DNA from: Solea solea
Lineage: Eukaryota; Chordata; Actinopteri; Pleuronectiformes; Soleidae
DNA: 64,000 nucleotides
Direction of reading: 5' to 3'
NCBI RefSeq assembly: GCF_958295425.1
Contig: NC_081139.1
Coordinates: 16,009,888-16,073,887 of the forward strand
Part shown: piece after piece, positions 1 through 13,578 of the stretch
Layout of the letters: each line of letters opens with the position of its first letter
How positions within the stretch are numbered: the stretch's first letter is position 1
Notes under the pieces: generated by a model
What the model saw: the letters and a program-made list of their open reading frames with translations, nothing else
Databases searched by the model: none
Told to the model about the DNA's origin: nothing
Translations under genes and position numbers: made by a program

Positions 1-613
1 TACAACATGTCTCTTTATGTGAACATTTCTTAGGTTTTTTGCTCATTGAACTGAGTTTTATACCCTGATCTGTTTTCATTCCTAACACGAAGGCTGGTTG
101 TTTCTTTAGCTCTGACTCAATCCATGTTTCCCTCCAAATGGTACACTTTACACCATTACTGGAGCGATCTTTTCACCTTCTCTGACAGGCACTTCAGATT
201 GACACTGTCTGCTTGAAAATAACCACATGCAAAAGCCACAGTTTCACATCAACCCCCCTCAGGAAGTGCTGGTCCTTCGGTCTAGGATCAAGACATTGCG
301 GCATCTGCACGTTGATAAAGTTGAAAGCTACCCCGACACTTGCTGAGCTCATCAAATGAACAGTAACGGCCCCTCTTGCTTTGTTCCTCTTGGCTGGACC
401 CAACAAAAGAAAATTATCAGAACAGACGAATATACCCGAGCTCTCTTTTTAAGCTGCATGGGGATCAGCAGGGGGCTAGCACTTGCTGACAGCCAAAACA
501 AGCGTAACATGGCTCTGAATACATAATGCCATAACCCGACAGGGATCAAATCTGTGACATTCTAACGAGTTCCATCTGAAGGAAGTGCCTCTGTTTCTTC
601 AGCCGGGTTATCT

Positions 614-625
614 CTGTGTGTGTGT

Positions 626-657
<32 letters not shown>
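614..657. repeat. (GT)n microsatellite
   Basis: An almost pure GT run with one C interruption. Confidence 0.98.
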
Positions 658-3600
658 TTTATCACCTTGCAACATGGTGATGAACCCCTACCTATACACA
701 GACACCATGCACATTCCACACTGTGCGATGCACACACTTCCCACATACACACATCTGTTGGTCCATCCCCCTTCGGGTGAGAGCTGGGAGACAGAGCGAC
801 CTCCTGCCCCCATCTGACACCAACCCACCCATCCCACCAGACCCCCCACTCCCCCACTCACTACCAACCCCACGACTACACACACACATGCACAGGCACA
901 CACATAAACCTTGCCTGGAAGTCAACATTCACACCAAAGTCTTCACATGGTGCTTAGCAGGGGGGCTTGCCACCAGCAGGATTTGATGCAAAAAATGGCA
1001 CACCTCCCATTCTCCCCCCTCCCCACCAACCTACTCACCTCTTTCATGACCCTTTTGCATATATTTGCTGTGGAGTGTCATGAAAAGGAACTGGCCTTTT
1101 TTCAAATTTGATGGATAAACAACACAGAAACGTTCACGAGAAAATGTAATGTCCCTCTATAAGCAGACACATTTACTTCACTGTGAGAGCAAAATGTGCA
1201 TTAAGACGAATAAATGCAGCTTCTTGGGACTAAACGACAGTGGGTTGAATATAGCTTTATCTTATATTCCATTCCAAACTGTTTAATCCTTGGTTTAAAA
1301 GGTTTTTCATCAGTGCTAATTAGTTTAATCGTCATTAACTTCAGGACCTCAGCCTCCAACTGGCATAAGGGGGAACTTCAGACCCAGATTATCAGGCTAA
1401 TGTCTCTGATCTACTGTATTTTTGCCAGCTCTAAGCTGAAATTCAGTTATTTACTATTGACTGTGTGTGGTTAAGGTACTGACAGTTAAATATATCAAAT
1501 AAAGGAGTGGTGACCAATAATAGGGGCCGTGCAATGATCAAAACCAAGCTCCCCTTAGCAGGACCACAAACACTGAGTGTGAGAGCAGAACTTTGCTGAT
1601 TTCAGAATCAACTCCAGTTCTCTTCAAGTATAGGAGCACAGAAAATAGTCCTTTGGATCAGTTTTAAGAGAGCAGTAGAACTTTGAGTAATAAACGTCTG
1701 GGGACTTAATACTCTGAATTTAAAAGACAATGCTGTTAATTAAAGGTTGGATTAAGACACCATAAAAGTGCATGTGAGTGAAAGGGGGAACACACACACA
1801 CACATACACACTCACACAACCAAAACCCCTGACAAGCCGACCGATTTGTTAGGTCAGAGGCCTCTCTTTGTGGGGCCGCTCAGGAGCTTTTGTGCTGTTG
1901 AGAGGCAGGAATGTATGAGCTGAGGAGAGGCCTCACCACAGGAGGTACATGGGGATTACAAGCAACCTGGGACTCTGCCTCTTTCTGCCTCTGCTACTGC
2001 TGCCTCTGTGTGTGTGTGTCTGTGTATGTGTGTGCTACATCCATACAGCCACGCATTCAATAAATAAAGACCATTTTCAGATCAAAATGAGCTGCCTCCA
2101 GACGATTGTTTCGGCTCTTTATAAGAAGTTATCTGCTTCCCGACAAACACACATGGCGATTTAGGTGCACTGTGTATGCAATTATTGGTTTAAACAGGAA
2201 GCAGTTATTCCCCTCAATATTTGTTTACGTAGTTTCAGAAAGTGTTACTTGTTAAAAAAAACAGCAACAATGGGGCAAAGTCAGAACAGAGATTTTTTTT
2301 GAGCCAAAACTATAGACAAATCACGTCTGATTGGATAACTTAATTTAAAACTCGGGCACCAAAACTCTGACTCCCCAACTTTGTCAAATTAAGTTTTTTA
2401 ACTGAAAAAATAAAGTTGTATTGATTGAGCTCTTAACTTTCTGACAGGAAATGTGTGTAAAATTGCCTAAGCAACACTGGATTAATTAAATAATGAGCAG
2501 ATTAATTAAATAATAATTAATTGACTAAGGACCCATATACACACAAGTTTAGTTTTGTATGGTTTTGGCTTTTTATTCACACAGACCTGGCATTTTGGGA
2601 GCCCTAAAACACTATACTTGGAAAACATAGAAGTATCAAAATTCCACCCTTGCGTTTGTGTGTATACAATATGCAAGGTTAGGAAAACGATGATGTCATG
2701 GCCTCTTTTGCTCTTGCATTTGCTGCCAGTATCTTTGACGCCATTGTTTTCTTCTTGTGGTTGGAGTTTGTTTGCTCTATTGTCTTATGTTAACTTTTAT
2801 TTCCGTGTTTATGGAAAACTTTTTAAGAAAAAAAGAAGAAAGCAAAAGATCGTGTGGGGAAATTTCTTAGTGCATATGGCCTAACTGATGTAATTCTAAG
2901 TCAAACTCCCGCCCGCAGAAGAGGGTAGAGAGACGTGTGCCTCACATTATGAAAGCAATTCTCTGTGAAAAGTAGATGGTTCTCTCTCTTTCTCTCTCTC
3001 TCTGTTGAGACCCAGCTGTGTCTGCACCAAACAGGAGATATGAAATGATGTTTGCTGGTGCAGCGACGCTAATGCCAAGTGACAGGATTCCCTGTGAAGG
3101 AGAGGTAAGGCTGCTGAGTATCATAAAGCAGCAACATGCTAACACTGCTATAACATAAGGAAACACATCAAGAGCGCCTTAGTGGTGCTGTAAAGCATTA
3201 TGCGGTTTGGACAAAGAGTTTGTCTAATCCTACCTGCTCTGCTTTCGAGTACACTGCCGGCTTATTCTAGTACTGCTCACCAAATCAGCAGAGAGGCCCA
3301 ATGACTGTGATCATTTATTACAATGACAGAATCCTATGCCGATACTAGAGGATCATGGGAATTCTGCAATTTTGGCAAAAGTTCTGGTTACATGGGACAT
3401 CCTGCATTCATCTTCTGGCCCTCATCATAACCATTATCAATGGTTTGTGGTGAACATTACTTTTTACAACAAGACTCAATATATTTCTCACTTCATCAAT
3501 GGAATCAAATTAAAGATTGATCAAAAAAGGGGCCACAATGGCATCATCACTGAGCTCCACTGTGTTGTTGTTTTAGACTTGTTCATGCTTTTGGTGCATT

Positions 3601-6600
3601 TGTGACGTCACGATTCAAGCATGTGTGATGGAAGAACGCACTACAGGGAAGAATAACCACCAGCAACAGCAATGGTGTTAATCGCCTTTTTAGCCGGTTT
3701 ACTCTGGTTAAAAAATCCCAGCTATAACCTCTAATTTTAGTGTGAAATAGGATTCTCTCTCTTTCTCTCTTTATGTCTCTCTGTGTTCTTTAAAGGGTGT
3801 GTATATGCTACAGCAGGAGGAAGGGGTAGCTGCGTTATAAAAGTTTTGGGTTCAACAAGCATGTAGCTCAAAAGCGTTCTGATTGTGCCTGAGCACAGAT
3901 GGGGCAGCAACAAAAACAGGCTCAGTGGGCATTCGGGCCGGACAGCTGGCTAAGGACGGGCTCCTGAGGAACAGGATGGCAGGCGACCCCAGAAAGGTAA
4001 ATGTTTATCTCAGGTCTGGGTCTCTTTTCAGGACGGCAATCTAGGTCTCTTACGAAACAACCATCTCCTTCTACCAGTAAGTGTCAGTTCAATGAACATG
4101 AGAGACTAAATAAGGAGCAACTTTATGAAAACACTGTGGTTTCGTGAAGGGATGGGGTTATATTTGGGGCGGTGGGGGCAGGGGGCTGGGGGCTCATGTT
4201 GTGAGGAACTAAACAGTTGGAATTGGGTAAACATACAATGAGCAACAGAAAGGCTCTGTGGTGGACAATAAAAAAAAGAGAAAAAGCCGCCAGCTTCAGG
4301 CCCTGAGAAAAGTGAGCCATTCTCCTTACAAAGAGCTGCTTAGGGTTGGATTGAGGGAAGGAAAAAAGAGGGCTAAAACACTTGTGGGCTCAGGGAACTC
4401 TATAGGGGGAGTGAAAATGGAATAAGCCAGCAAGCACTTGAGGGCCCCGCCGAGCACCTGAATGGGATAGAGGGGTGGAGCGTCAGAGGGGGGTCTGGAG
4501 AAGGTGAATGGGCTTCTTTTTGGGTCCAATTTGTCTCTTTTCACCCCGCTCGCCCAGCTCCGGCTCTGACAGATGTACAAAGAGGGAGCGGCACTGGGCC
4601 ACTCATCCACGTACGCCCATGAGCAGCTGTCACTTTTGTCAGACAAGTTAATCAAACAAATGCCACCGAACCTCGCATTTTAACAAGGAGGGGGCAAAGG
4701 GAGAAGGAAGGGGGCTGTAAAAGGGTGATAGAGACCCTTGGGATGACATGTGTGTCTTCAATCAATTCACCCCACCAGCCCTCATCAATAAGCCAGCAGG
4801 ACCCTACAAAGGAGAAGTCTCCATTAAACTTGCATTTCCCTCCTCTCGGAGTGATCGCTGCATTAGTGTCCTTAGCCATTTCCTCCCAGCAACAAGGCAA
4901 CTGGGAATGTTCATAGAAGATTAAGAGCAAAGAAACGAAGCAGGGTAACAAAATGCTCTCTCTCTCAGTAATTATTAAGGACTCTATAAGCTGCTTACAG
5001 ACTTCATTAAACGGAAGTGAAACCTTTTCAGAGCATGTTTGGAACAGTCACACACAGTCAGTTTAACCTATCCTAGTTGGCTGGCCTTTTTTTATTACTG
5101 TGACCTTTGGCTATTTTTTCCTTCCTATTGGTTGTGTAATCCTTTGGCAGTTATTTTGCTTTAACTTGAATGAGATTACTGCCGTGGAAAACAACAGCAA
5201 GTTGTTGATGGTATATTGCAATCATGGTGTTTTGGTTGGGAAAGACTGGTTGTTTATTTTCAGGCAGGAACAGAAGACTGATCTAAAGGAGCCAGTCCGA
5301 CAGTGAAATATTGCAGAGATATAATTCAGATTGTTTCTTGTTGTTTGATGTAATCAGTTACAGTTTTCTTAATGGGTAAGAAAAAAATATATAATATGTA
5401 AATTCAAAAAATCTATATGAAGCAATAGAAAACATCGAAAATCTCATGATACCCTGGCCCCAAACTTCTCCCATTCACTGTTAACACTGTAATACTAATA
5501 TCATGAAAATTTGAATCACACAATTTGTATTTAACAAAAGTATTTGCGTATCATTATAAACATGGAGAAATGGCCAAACATATCATGCGTCCAAAAGCTC
5601 CCCTGATTTACAAGGATCGCCACTGGCCAGAGAAAATTCTATATCAGTTGAGTCAAGTTTGCGTGTTGACTGAGCTCAGTGTTGATTAAATTGTTCACTT
5701 GCCGCGGCAGCGGGGCCAGCGGTTTCTGACCGGAGCCTGCAAAATGGTGAAGTCTTCCCTCAGACAGCCAAGTGGTATGACTGCAGCTCCATCACCCACT
5801 CACTAGTCTGCTGGCATTCTCTGTCAGCATCCCCAACACACATACATGCACACACACACAGATACACCACCCACCGTGACCAAAGTATAGAAACTGCGAT
5901 GACAACAATCTCAAATCCCCCAATCAGCGGCTCAATCTGACCTCTGCCCTCACTCTGCTCCACCACAGTCGTCCACCACTTGGTAAGCAGAGCGAGACGG
6001 GAGAACCAGCAGCGATTAAAAAGCGCTTTAACTTTCGTCACACAGAAGTGCAATTTTGCCATGCTTGTGAATCTGATAACTACCAAGGTCAAAGGAAATA
6101 CTTCAAATCAATCAATGAGCAGGACTCCTAATCCGCTCCGGCCGAAGCCAGATTAAGTGTATAATTGACCTACGTAATCCCAGTATCTCCAGCAAGCCTA
6201 GTTCCAGGGGGTGGGGGGTGTTTGTGTCTGTGTGTTTGGAAGGGGGTGTGTCAGATTTTGTTGTTCTACAGCACCATCTCCGTCTTGTTCTTCCTTCCTG
6301 CTCTCTTTGTGGTGTATCAGTGCAGGACTGGATTTAGCTCAGGCTAAAGACATGGCTTTTTTTAATCAATGATCCCTGGGGCTGTGCCGTGCTAAGTCCC
6401 CCCTCCAGTATCATTTAAGCACATCTGTTTTAATCTGGGCCTCTTCAGCCACTCTTTCAAGAACTAAACCAGAGAGGGAATGGAGGCGGGGGATGAAGGG
6501 GGAAACCAAATTAATTTCTCTCTCTGTCTCTGAACACACACACACACAGACTAATACAGGGATGCTGCGAACTGCATGAAGCAAGTTTCTGGGGTGCTCC

Positions 6601-6785
6601 TGATTCCATCTTCAATGACATTAATGTTGAGTTACACGAAGATCTGACTTTACTCACAGAAAATTGTCAGAACATGATATTTGGTGATGGAGTAATATGC
6701 TCTCCTTTTGCCTGTACCTGACTGTTTGGTATTACAGGGTAAAAGAGATATCAGCCATCTTCGTTTGGACACAAAAATGTGTGCA

Positions 6786-6870
6786 GACTAGCCCGACTGG
6801 GGATCAAATCCCGTCACTTTTTAGCTGGAAATCAAAAGACTTTACAACTGAGCCACAGTCACACCGGTTA
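6786..6870 (-). mobile_element. tRNA-derived SINE head fragment
   Basis: On the minus strand there is a box A-like TGGCTCAGTTG and, about 40 bp on, a box B-like GGATTTGATCC, as in SINE promoters derived from tRNA. It does not fold as a full tRNA with a proper acceptor stem, so it is a SINE fragment or tRNA pseudogene. Confidence 0.5.
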
Positions 6871-7129
6871 TGTGTTACCTGGCTCTACACAGTCCTGCCC
6901 CCAGCTGTGATATCCTAGCATCCCGATGTTGGACAGCAAATGTAATCCATCAAATAAGATGATAGTGCCTTGCCTATTTCTTACACCTAAGAGTGAGCCC
7001 AGACACAAGGCAAATAATGAATTAATCATTGCCCCAATGCACAGAAAAGATAGCGTCTGATTAGAATAACAGAACCACCATCATCAACAAAATGCACATA
7101 AGACACTTCACTGGACACTCAGTCCACTT

Positions 7130-7760
7130 CAGACTTTAGTCCATGGACCAAGATGTCTCACAATCCCTCTCACCATGCAGTGAAGGCCCTGGTAACACCT
7201 ACTTCCACTGTACTCACAATAACACAATACCAAAGGGACATGGCAACAAATACACACACTGCAGGATGGATGAGCTAACTTCCATGACTTCAGAATCCTA
7301 GCAGGGCAACGCATAGCATTGCCTTCGTCAGGGGAGGAGAGGAAACCCAGTCAAACTGAAGGGCCGCTAGCTTCAGTCCTTCATTGGAAGATTTTTGACC
7401 TTGGTGTGATCTAGATTTAACGTTTGATTGCTTAACCTCAGTTATGATAGTGGTACTCAGTGTCCCTCTGGGAAATTGGATAGAGGAGGCCAACAAGTGC
7501 AAGAACGGAACATTAGTTGAACTCACAGTGGAGTGCAGACAATGCGGTGGAGGACATGTATGAACTCAGTGAGTTGGGCTATAAGGGCTTTGTATGCCAG
7601 TCACTGCAACAAGCTCTCTGACTCCTTGACAGCAAAAGTTTACTGGAGAGAAAAGCTACCACAGAGACTGCAGAGGAGGTGTTCAATGTTGTAGCAGATG
7701 GGGACTGATCATCCCTGACTGGGTCAACCAGGTGGGGGTGTATAATAATCAAAGACTCAA
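7130..7760 (+). mobile_element. LINE remnant, ORF2 C-terminal part
   Basis: Frameshifted plus-strand translations keep the order of a fish non-LTR retrotransposon pol C-terminus: IAFVRGGEE, then VLSVPLGNWIEEANKCK and LVELTVECR, then in another frame ELGYKGFVCQSLQQAL and TETAEEVFNVVADG. These match the familiar pattern ending in ELTVPWE..EEA.ERK and VEVGCRGF...SL. Several stops and frameshifts mark it as dead. The clade is not assigned. Confidence 0.7.
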
Positions 7761-8913
7761 ACACCTGATGACCTGGGTGCATCACTACAGATTTGTCCGA
7801 GCTGCACCAACGGGCGTTTGAGTGACACAAAAAGAAAAACATTATGCAAAATGACTTGTGAGTTGTATCTGCTTAATATGGAGATGATCTGAGGCAGCAA
7901 CAGATCAAGGAATAATACCGGCATAACAAGAGCCACCTCTCTGCAGGGGATTTTCATGCAAGTTTAATCAGGATTTCACAGACACCTGCCTTCACAATAT
8001 TTCCTACAAAAGCTGACAATAACATTAAGTATTTCACAATTGGATTGCTAGCCGCAATTGTAGTAAAATGGCATAAAGTAAATCTGATTTACGGAAAACA
8101 CCAAGAAGTAGCACATTCTCTGCTTAAGAAGGAGCAGAAACAACAAGTGCAAAGCATTTTCCACTTGATTGGTAAGAGAAGTGGGTCAAATGTCAATTAA
8201 AAATGAATCTATGTCAGAACTTAGACAGTATTAGCTACAGATAATATTTCCCAGATTATGACTCATTTCCTGAGATGCTGTTGTTTGTTTAACATTGTAA
8301 GCATTATACCACATAGATGTCAAATATCTAGTGTTGACACATATTTGGAAATTAAGAGGCCACAGTGAAATAATCTTCTTACTGTGGCTGATATTAGAAG
8401 ACGTCTTAAGATAAATACATGTCATAATCCCAATTAAAATTGTATAAAACCTCTGATTGTCTCTGGAAGGAATCACAGCCAACAATGATTTAGAAAGCTA
8501 AATTACACTGAGGCTGAGAGAAAGTGTCTCCATCTCCGTCTGTCCAAAAAACAACACAAACTTTGTTGTTCACATTCACATTTGGCAGGAATGTGTAAAA
8601 TAAAGCATTTTTTAAAGTATCTGATGTGTTGATGTGATTAGAACTGTAATCTCTTTACAGTCAGCTTTCATTACGCTAGGGTATTTGATGAGGCCCTTTA
8701 ATTCTACGTTATGGCCCATGTAAAGACTTTAATCTTGTCAAGGAGCATAAAAAAATGTGCCTACTCTTGAACATCATATAATGTCTTTTTAGTCTTAAAA
8801 AAGTCAAACGGATCATATAAAGCTGGGTTTTCAAAGCGCTTGCTGTATATGTTGCTCTGACTGACTTGTTTACACTTTATGTATTTTTAAACAAAAACAG
8901 GGTATTTAAATTG

Positions 8914-9050
8914 TGGTTAGGTGCAGGTTAAGGTTAGGTGTAATTGGTTATGGTTAAGTTTAGGGACAACGCTTTGTTTAGGCTGTCCAAATGAATAGAA
9001 TTCAATGCAATGTCCTAAGAAGAATAGCCCTGCAACTCTGTGTGTGTGTC
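8914..9050 (+). repeat. dispersed repeat, copy 1 (related to 43683-43787)
   Basis: Shares ordered blocks with the second copy: a GTTAAG..TAGGGA stretch, GCTTTGTTTAG, GTCCA.ATGAATAG, TCAATGC, then AATAGC and a GTGTGT tail. A common-looking fish repeat of unknown class. Confidence 0.6.
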
Positions 9051-9538
9051 CTCTAAAAATAAGGTCAGGATGGACTCCTCTTAATCTTTGCTTTGTTAGG
9101 TGGCCTCTCCCTTCCCTTGTGTACTGATGACTTCATTATTATATCTGTTTCCCTGGTGAGGATTACAACCTGTGTTCATACACTCTCACAATGAGGTGGC
9201 TCGTCAGCACTGTCGTATGGCTCATTGGTTTTGACTAAGTCCTTTGCTAAAATAGTATCCTGCGACGTACTAATGCTAAGTTTGTCATTTTAAAATAAGG
9301 TGCATGACCTCCAATTCTCCAAGGTGGTATTTTTTTCTATTTTTCAATCTTATAAAATGAAATAAAAATCTTTTGTCTTGGGCTAACACATCCAAACTAG
9401 TTAAAGACAAATAGTCTTTAACCAGTTCCACAGAAATGAGGTTCTAGCTCATTAGGACCAGGTCTCCATGAGGACTACTGGTGCCAAGAAGGTCAGCATT
9501 TAGGCCAGACATCTTTCTAAAGAGGTATTAAATACAAG

Positions 9539-9539
<1 letters not shown>

Positions 9540-9591
<52 letters not shown>
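9540..9591. repeat. (AC)26 microsatellite
   Basis: A pure 52-bp AC run, the longest perfect dinucleotide repeat in the window, so likely length-polymorphic. Confidence 0.99.
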
Positions 9592-9594
<3 letters not shown>

Positions 9595-11959
9595 CTTGGT
9601 GAGCTGTAACACCACTCTATTTGTCCCCTTAGAGAATGAATATTTTTTAAAAGACTATGAAACTGTGTGAAATTGTCAGTTTAAGAGAAAGACATTTTTC
9701 TAAGCTCTCAAAGTTCAACAAATAGACAACAGTTGACTTATGTGTCCTCGAGGCTCCAGCTAAGTGGGAATGTTTGGTCAAAAAAATAGAGCGAAAATCT
9801 TTTAAGAAAGTCAGCTTTTACTTTGAAATCCAGACGTAACTCTACGGTAGTCTACTGAAGATTTCAGGCAGGTATAAAGTAGATATACTCTTTCAAGTAT
9901 ATATATATATATTTTTTTTTCCTAACTCTTCTTAAATTGCTGTGGCTGTTCACACTAATGAGCATGCCTTGATTTATTTGCAACCACCACCACCATATTA
10001 CCACTTTTACTATTTCATTGTTCTAATGGTTAAAACTAATTTCATGTTACAGCAGCAAGAGAAGAGCTATGATTCACTCAACTTCACTTGTCTCTTTTCT
10101 CTTTCTGTCTCTCTCTCTGACATTTTAACAGTCATACTTAAGGATGTTCACATCCTATCACATCACTAAAAATGGATGCTATCACAAGGTCTTCCATTGT
10201 AAAAAGCGTTTGTAAGGACAATGTATCAAAAATCTTTACTAAAAATGGAAACTTTAGCAGACATTGTATCAATTATACTATGATCTGGTTGGCTGGAACT
10301 GAGCCATGTTGCAGTTTAAAGGGCATGGAAAATTACTTCAGACCTACAGATGAGCAACGTTGCCTCTGAGGAAAAAGCCAAGCATTAATGCACCATGTAG
10401 TGTGACAAGAAAGAGCGGGGTAGATTTAAAAAAGGGTAGAGTGACAAGAAAATCACAACAGAGTGACAGAGAGAAGCCAGCTAGTGACACCTTCGCCGGC
10501 CTGTGCAATGCCGTGGGGAGAACTGATACAGGATGACAACAGAGGGAAACCAGAGGTGAGACAAAACTCGGCAGAAAAGCTCTTTTGGAGGAAAACAGGA
10601 TACATGACGAGGCAGTGGGTCGAGATGCAGCAATGAACAGCAGCAAACATCCAGCACCAGAGCACCTCTCTGTCAGTGTCACCCTGTGTCAGGACCAACA
10701 CAGAGCAAGAGGAAAGGAGACGTGTTACAATTCAGACCTTGATTCAACACAAAGGCATGAAGAGATAGATGCAAGAAGTCGGTCTCCACTGTTTTCACTG
10801 TTGTTTCAGCTCCCCCGCCTTTCAGTTAATATTGACAGTAAAACCAAAACAAATCAAAATCAAATCACAGCCAGTGTGAAGTGGATTAAAAGGCAAAGAC
10901 CGTCATTTGAGTGTGATGAAGCAAATTCCGTTAAGTCCGATAAGGGCATAAATAACTTCATCAAGAGCATCAAGACTTTTAGAAAACATGTTTGTGTGTT
11001 TGTCTCCCCTTGGAGGTCACAGATTAACCTCAGTAATCTTTGATTCCAGATTACTGTACAGACAGTATACCGTGTGCATTGTGCTGAGTGAGCAGAGGTT
11101 AGGAACCACGTTGTTTATTTGGTCATTTTCTACACTCATCAGGTTCACAATAAGCAATAGAGAATAAGTGAAAGTTCAAAATAAGGTTTAAATGGCATTA
11201 CAAATGGTTGAGAATGAACCACCTTTAAATCACCACCTTGCTCTATATTTCAACCCAGTGACTTTTATTTCCGTTGTTGTATCCGTCTGTTTGACTGTGT
11301 GAGGTGGTTGCAATGCTGCTGGTTACAATGTTAAACATTCTGTCCGGTTTCCACCTTAGTTGGTAACAGAAATGCTTTAAACGTGTGGTTGTGATTGACC
11401 ACACACAGTTTCAGGTTGGATAGAAATTGGTCTAAATGACAAGGGAGCTGACCACAAGAGTGATTAGATATGTGTTCGGGATTGTTTTTTACAAACCACA
11501 AATAGTGAGCTCATTTCAAAGAATAAATAAATAAATAATGTCAATTATTTACACGTCCGCAGACGTGCATGGTGATTTAACCGGCTGTGGCACTTTTGGC
11601 AGAACTGAGGTTATCACCTCCTCTTCACCTCATTATGAGAAATGTATTTAAATTCAAATGCTTGTGAACTGTGTGAAACATTATGGCACATACTAAAGGC
11701 TTTGCCAAAATGTCACATTATAAATGTATTTATAATTTGTTCTGTGCACACAACCTTTGCAGAAAAAAAAAAAATAAATAAAATGACCTTAACACAGAAT
11801 TGTCAGTCCACAATATTTGAGACACAGCAGCAGCAAGCACATGTTTAATTTGTGGTTCCAAAAAAAACAAAAACTAAATGACAACAGAAAATTGGGGAAA
11901 AAACATGGCCGAAAGGTTTTAACACTTGGACTGGTGGATGGTCATCCGCAGGCTATCAA

Positions 11960-12110
11960 TCATGCTGCAATCACAGCCACTCTTTCACCAAGGCAGTCCA
12001 TTTGAATTACACTCCATTCAAATAAATCACACTCCTCCCTCACTCATTTCTTGCTACACCAATGCCACCTCCACCCCAGCTTCCACCTTCCTAGATGAGA
12101 GTTTAACAGG
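11960..12110 (+). repeat. dispersed repeat, copy 1 (related to 62090-62216)
   Basis: Shares with the second copy: TCATGCT.CAATCACAG, GCAGTCCATT or GCGGTCCATT, CACTCCTCCCTCACTCATTT then CTTGC, a CCACC-rich middle, and AGAGTTTAACAGG. Same orientation, same order. No terminal repeats seen. Confidence 0.75.
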
Positions 12111-13015
12111 TGGTAGGTGGCTGCCTGTAAACATGGAGCTAAGGCTTCTTACTAAGTGGTCTTTTGTGCTTCTTTTTCACTCGATTAACTGTTGTTTGTC
12201 GATTCAGAAAGAAAGAGCACCGCTGAGGATAATCCCTCCTCGAGATCAGCAGACAGTGCACAGAAACACCATGAGACAAAGGAGCTAATAGGGAGGAGCA
12301 TCGAGGACAGTGGCGCGCACACGCACGAGGGCGACTTTAAAAAGAGAAACAGAGAAGGATTCGCGGAGAGCAGTGTGTCACTGCTGAGGTGATTATTTCT
12401 GTACATTTAGGGGAGAAAACCTTCAGTTTGAACTAAGAGGAGGCTCAACAGTGAGGCTTAGAGATTTACTCGACCTCATCTCACACAAGGGAGGAAAACA
12501 TTGGACTGTTTTGCAAGTTGATTACAGCTCAGCTTTGTCAGCTGTGAAGACCGACTATGATGCATCAGTACAGTCAGCTTCACAAAGTAACTTGCAAAAG
12601 ACCCAGAAAGACATGAAGCTGCATGAGATGTTGGCCAAATGACTGACATACATGATACAAAAAATGGAGCGGGTGCAATTATTATAATCATTAGTGTTGA
12701 CAATAGATCTGGCATCATTTTAAGTACTACGGCAGCATTATTTGTAAGATTTTTTTTTTTTTTTTTTTTTTTAATTAGCTGCATTTTAGGCAAGTGGCAA
12801 CCAACTCTGAACTGACGTTTTGAAGGCTTGAGTTTAGTATTTTGTTAAGCACCACACTGGTTTTCTTCAAACCCAGGTGTCTGACCGTGGACCTATTGGT
12901 GCTGGCTGTCAATCACATAGGCACCACGCTCCGATATATGTCACGCTTTATCTTCTATGTGACTACAAAAATGGACACCTAACTTCGCACAGCAAAAAAC
13001 AAACAAACATTCAGA

Positions 13016-13205
13016 GGTAAATTGGACAACCTAAACTTGACCACAGGTGTGAGAGTGAATGGTTGTTCATTTCTGTATCTTGGCCCTGCAGTGGACTGGT
13101 GACCTGTCCCGGGTGTTGTGGTGTTTTCCCCATGTAAACTGGGATTAGCTCCAGTAGATAAAGGAGGAAAAATCGGTGGAGTGAGTGAGTGAGTGAGTGA
13201 GTGAG
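13016..13205 (+). mobile_element. V-SINE 3' fragment with (GTGA)n tail
   Basis: The segment TGGCCCTGCAGTGGACTGGT then GACCTGTCC is the 3' part of the V-SINE seen at 59763-60145. It ends in a GTGA repeat (13181-13205), the usual simple-repeat tail. The tRNA-like head is missing. Confidence 0.8.
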
Positions 13206-13325
13206 GTATCTAGAGAAAGTACTCAAGTTCGCCAAAATCCATCATTTCATTTTTGAGTTATGTTGCTCATAATCTGAGAGACAAACAAGCAAATCTCCAA
13301 AAATGGCTCATTACATAATCTCCTT

Positions 13326-13327
<2 letters not shown>

Positions 13328-13363
<36 letters not shown>
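13328..13363. repeat. (TAA)12 microsatellite
   Basis: A pure trinucleotide run. Confidence 0.98.
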
Positions 13364-13365
<2 letters not shown>

Positions 13366-13578
13366 TTTGTAATAGCAAAATAATATTGACAAGAAAAAGC
13401 ATACAGCACTGAAGATGTTTTGTAATATTTAATCTCATGACACTGGACTGATACTGTACTAATAGATCTGCCTTGTGTTTGTTTTAATCTCCTCCGTGGA
13501 GAGATCCCAGGTGGATGGAATGAGTGTGTATTATTAAGCCTCCCTATGTGGGGTGTGGAGATGCTATTGCTTACTTAC

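Larger units (their letters stand above)
1..13578 (-). other. cadps 3' intron (13.6 kb in view), noncoding
   Basis: No exon was found on either strand. Contents: (GT)n at 614-657, a CA run near 1795, a tRNA-like SINE fragment (6786-6870), a LINE remnant (7130-7760), a repeat shared with 43.7 kb (8914-9050), a 52-bp CA repeat (9540-9591), a repeat shared with 62.1 kb (11960-12110), and a V-SINE 3' fragment (13016-13205) followed by a TAA repeat. Blocks around 4560-4960 and 5930-6150 are even in composition and free of repeats, so they may be conserved noncoding elements. That is only an impression without alignment. Confidence 0.8.

Noticed and set aside
546..986. Several overlapping open frames rich in Cys-Val or Thr-His
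   Set aside because: They are translations of the GT/CA repeats.
9540..9591. Short-spaced repeats as a possible CRISPR array
   Set aside because: These are plain microsatellites in a vertebrate genome, with no spacer structure anywhere in the window.
10585..11043. Longest open frame in the window (152 codons, plus strand)
   Set aside because: No recognisable domain, biased low-information composition, no splice or promoter context, and no homology I can recall; open frames of this size occur by chance in 64 kb.
12192..12392. CpG-bearing open stretch that could be a first exon
   Set aside because: It ends near a GTGATT that could be a donor, but has no protein match and no promoter signal I can defend; left as an oddity next to a dispersed repeat.
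1..13578. Missing C-terminal cadps exons
   Set aside because: I looked for minus-strand coding of the expected Gln-Trp-Tyr start, the Trp-Leu-Thr-Asp-Arg stretch and the acidic tail and saw none, so they are taken to lie outside the window rather than being lost.
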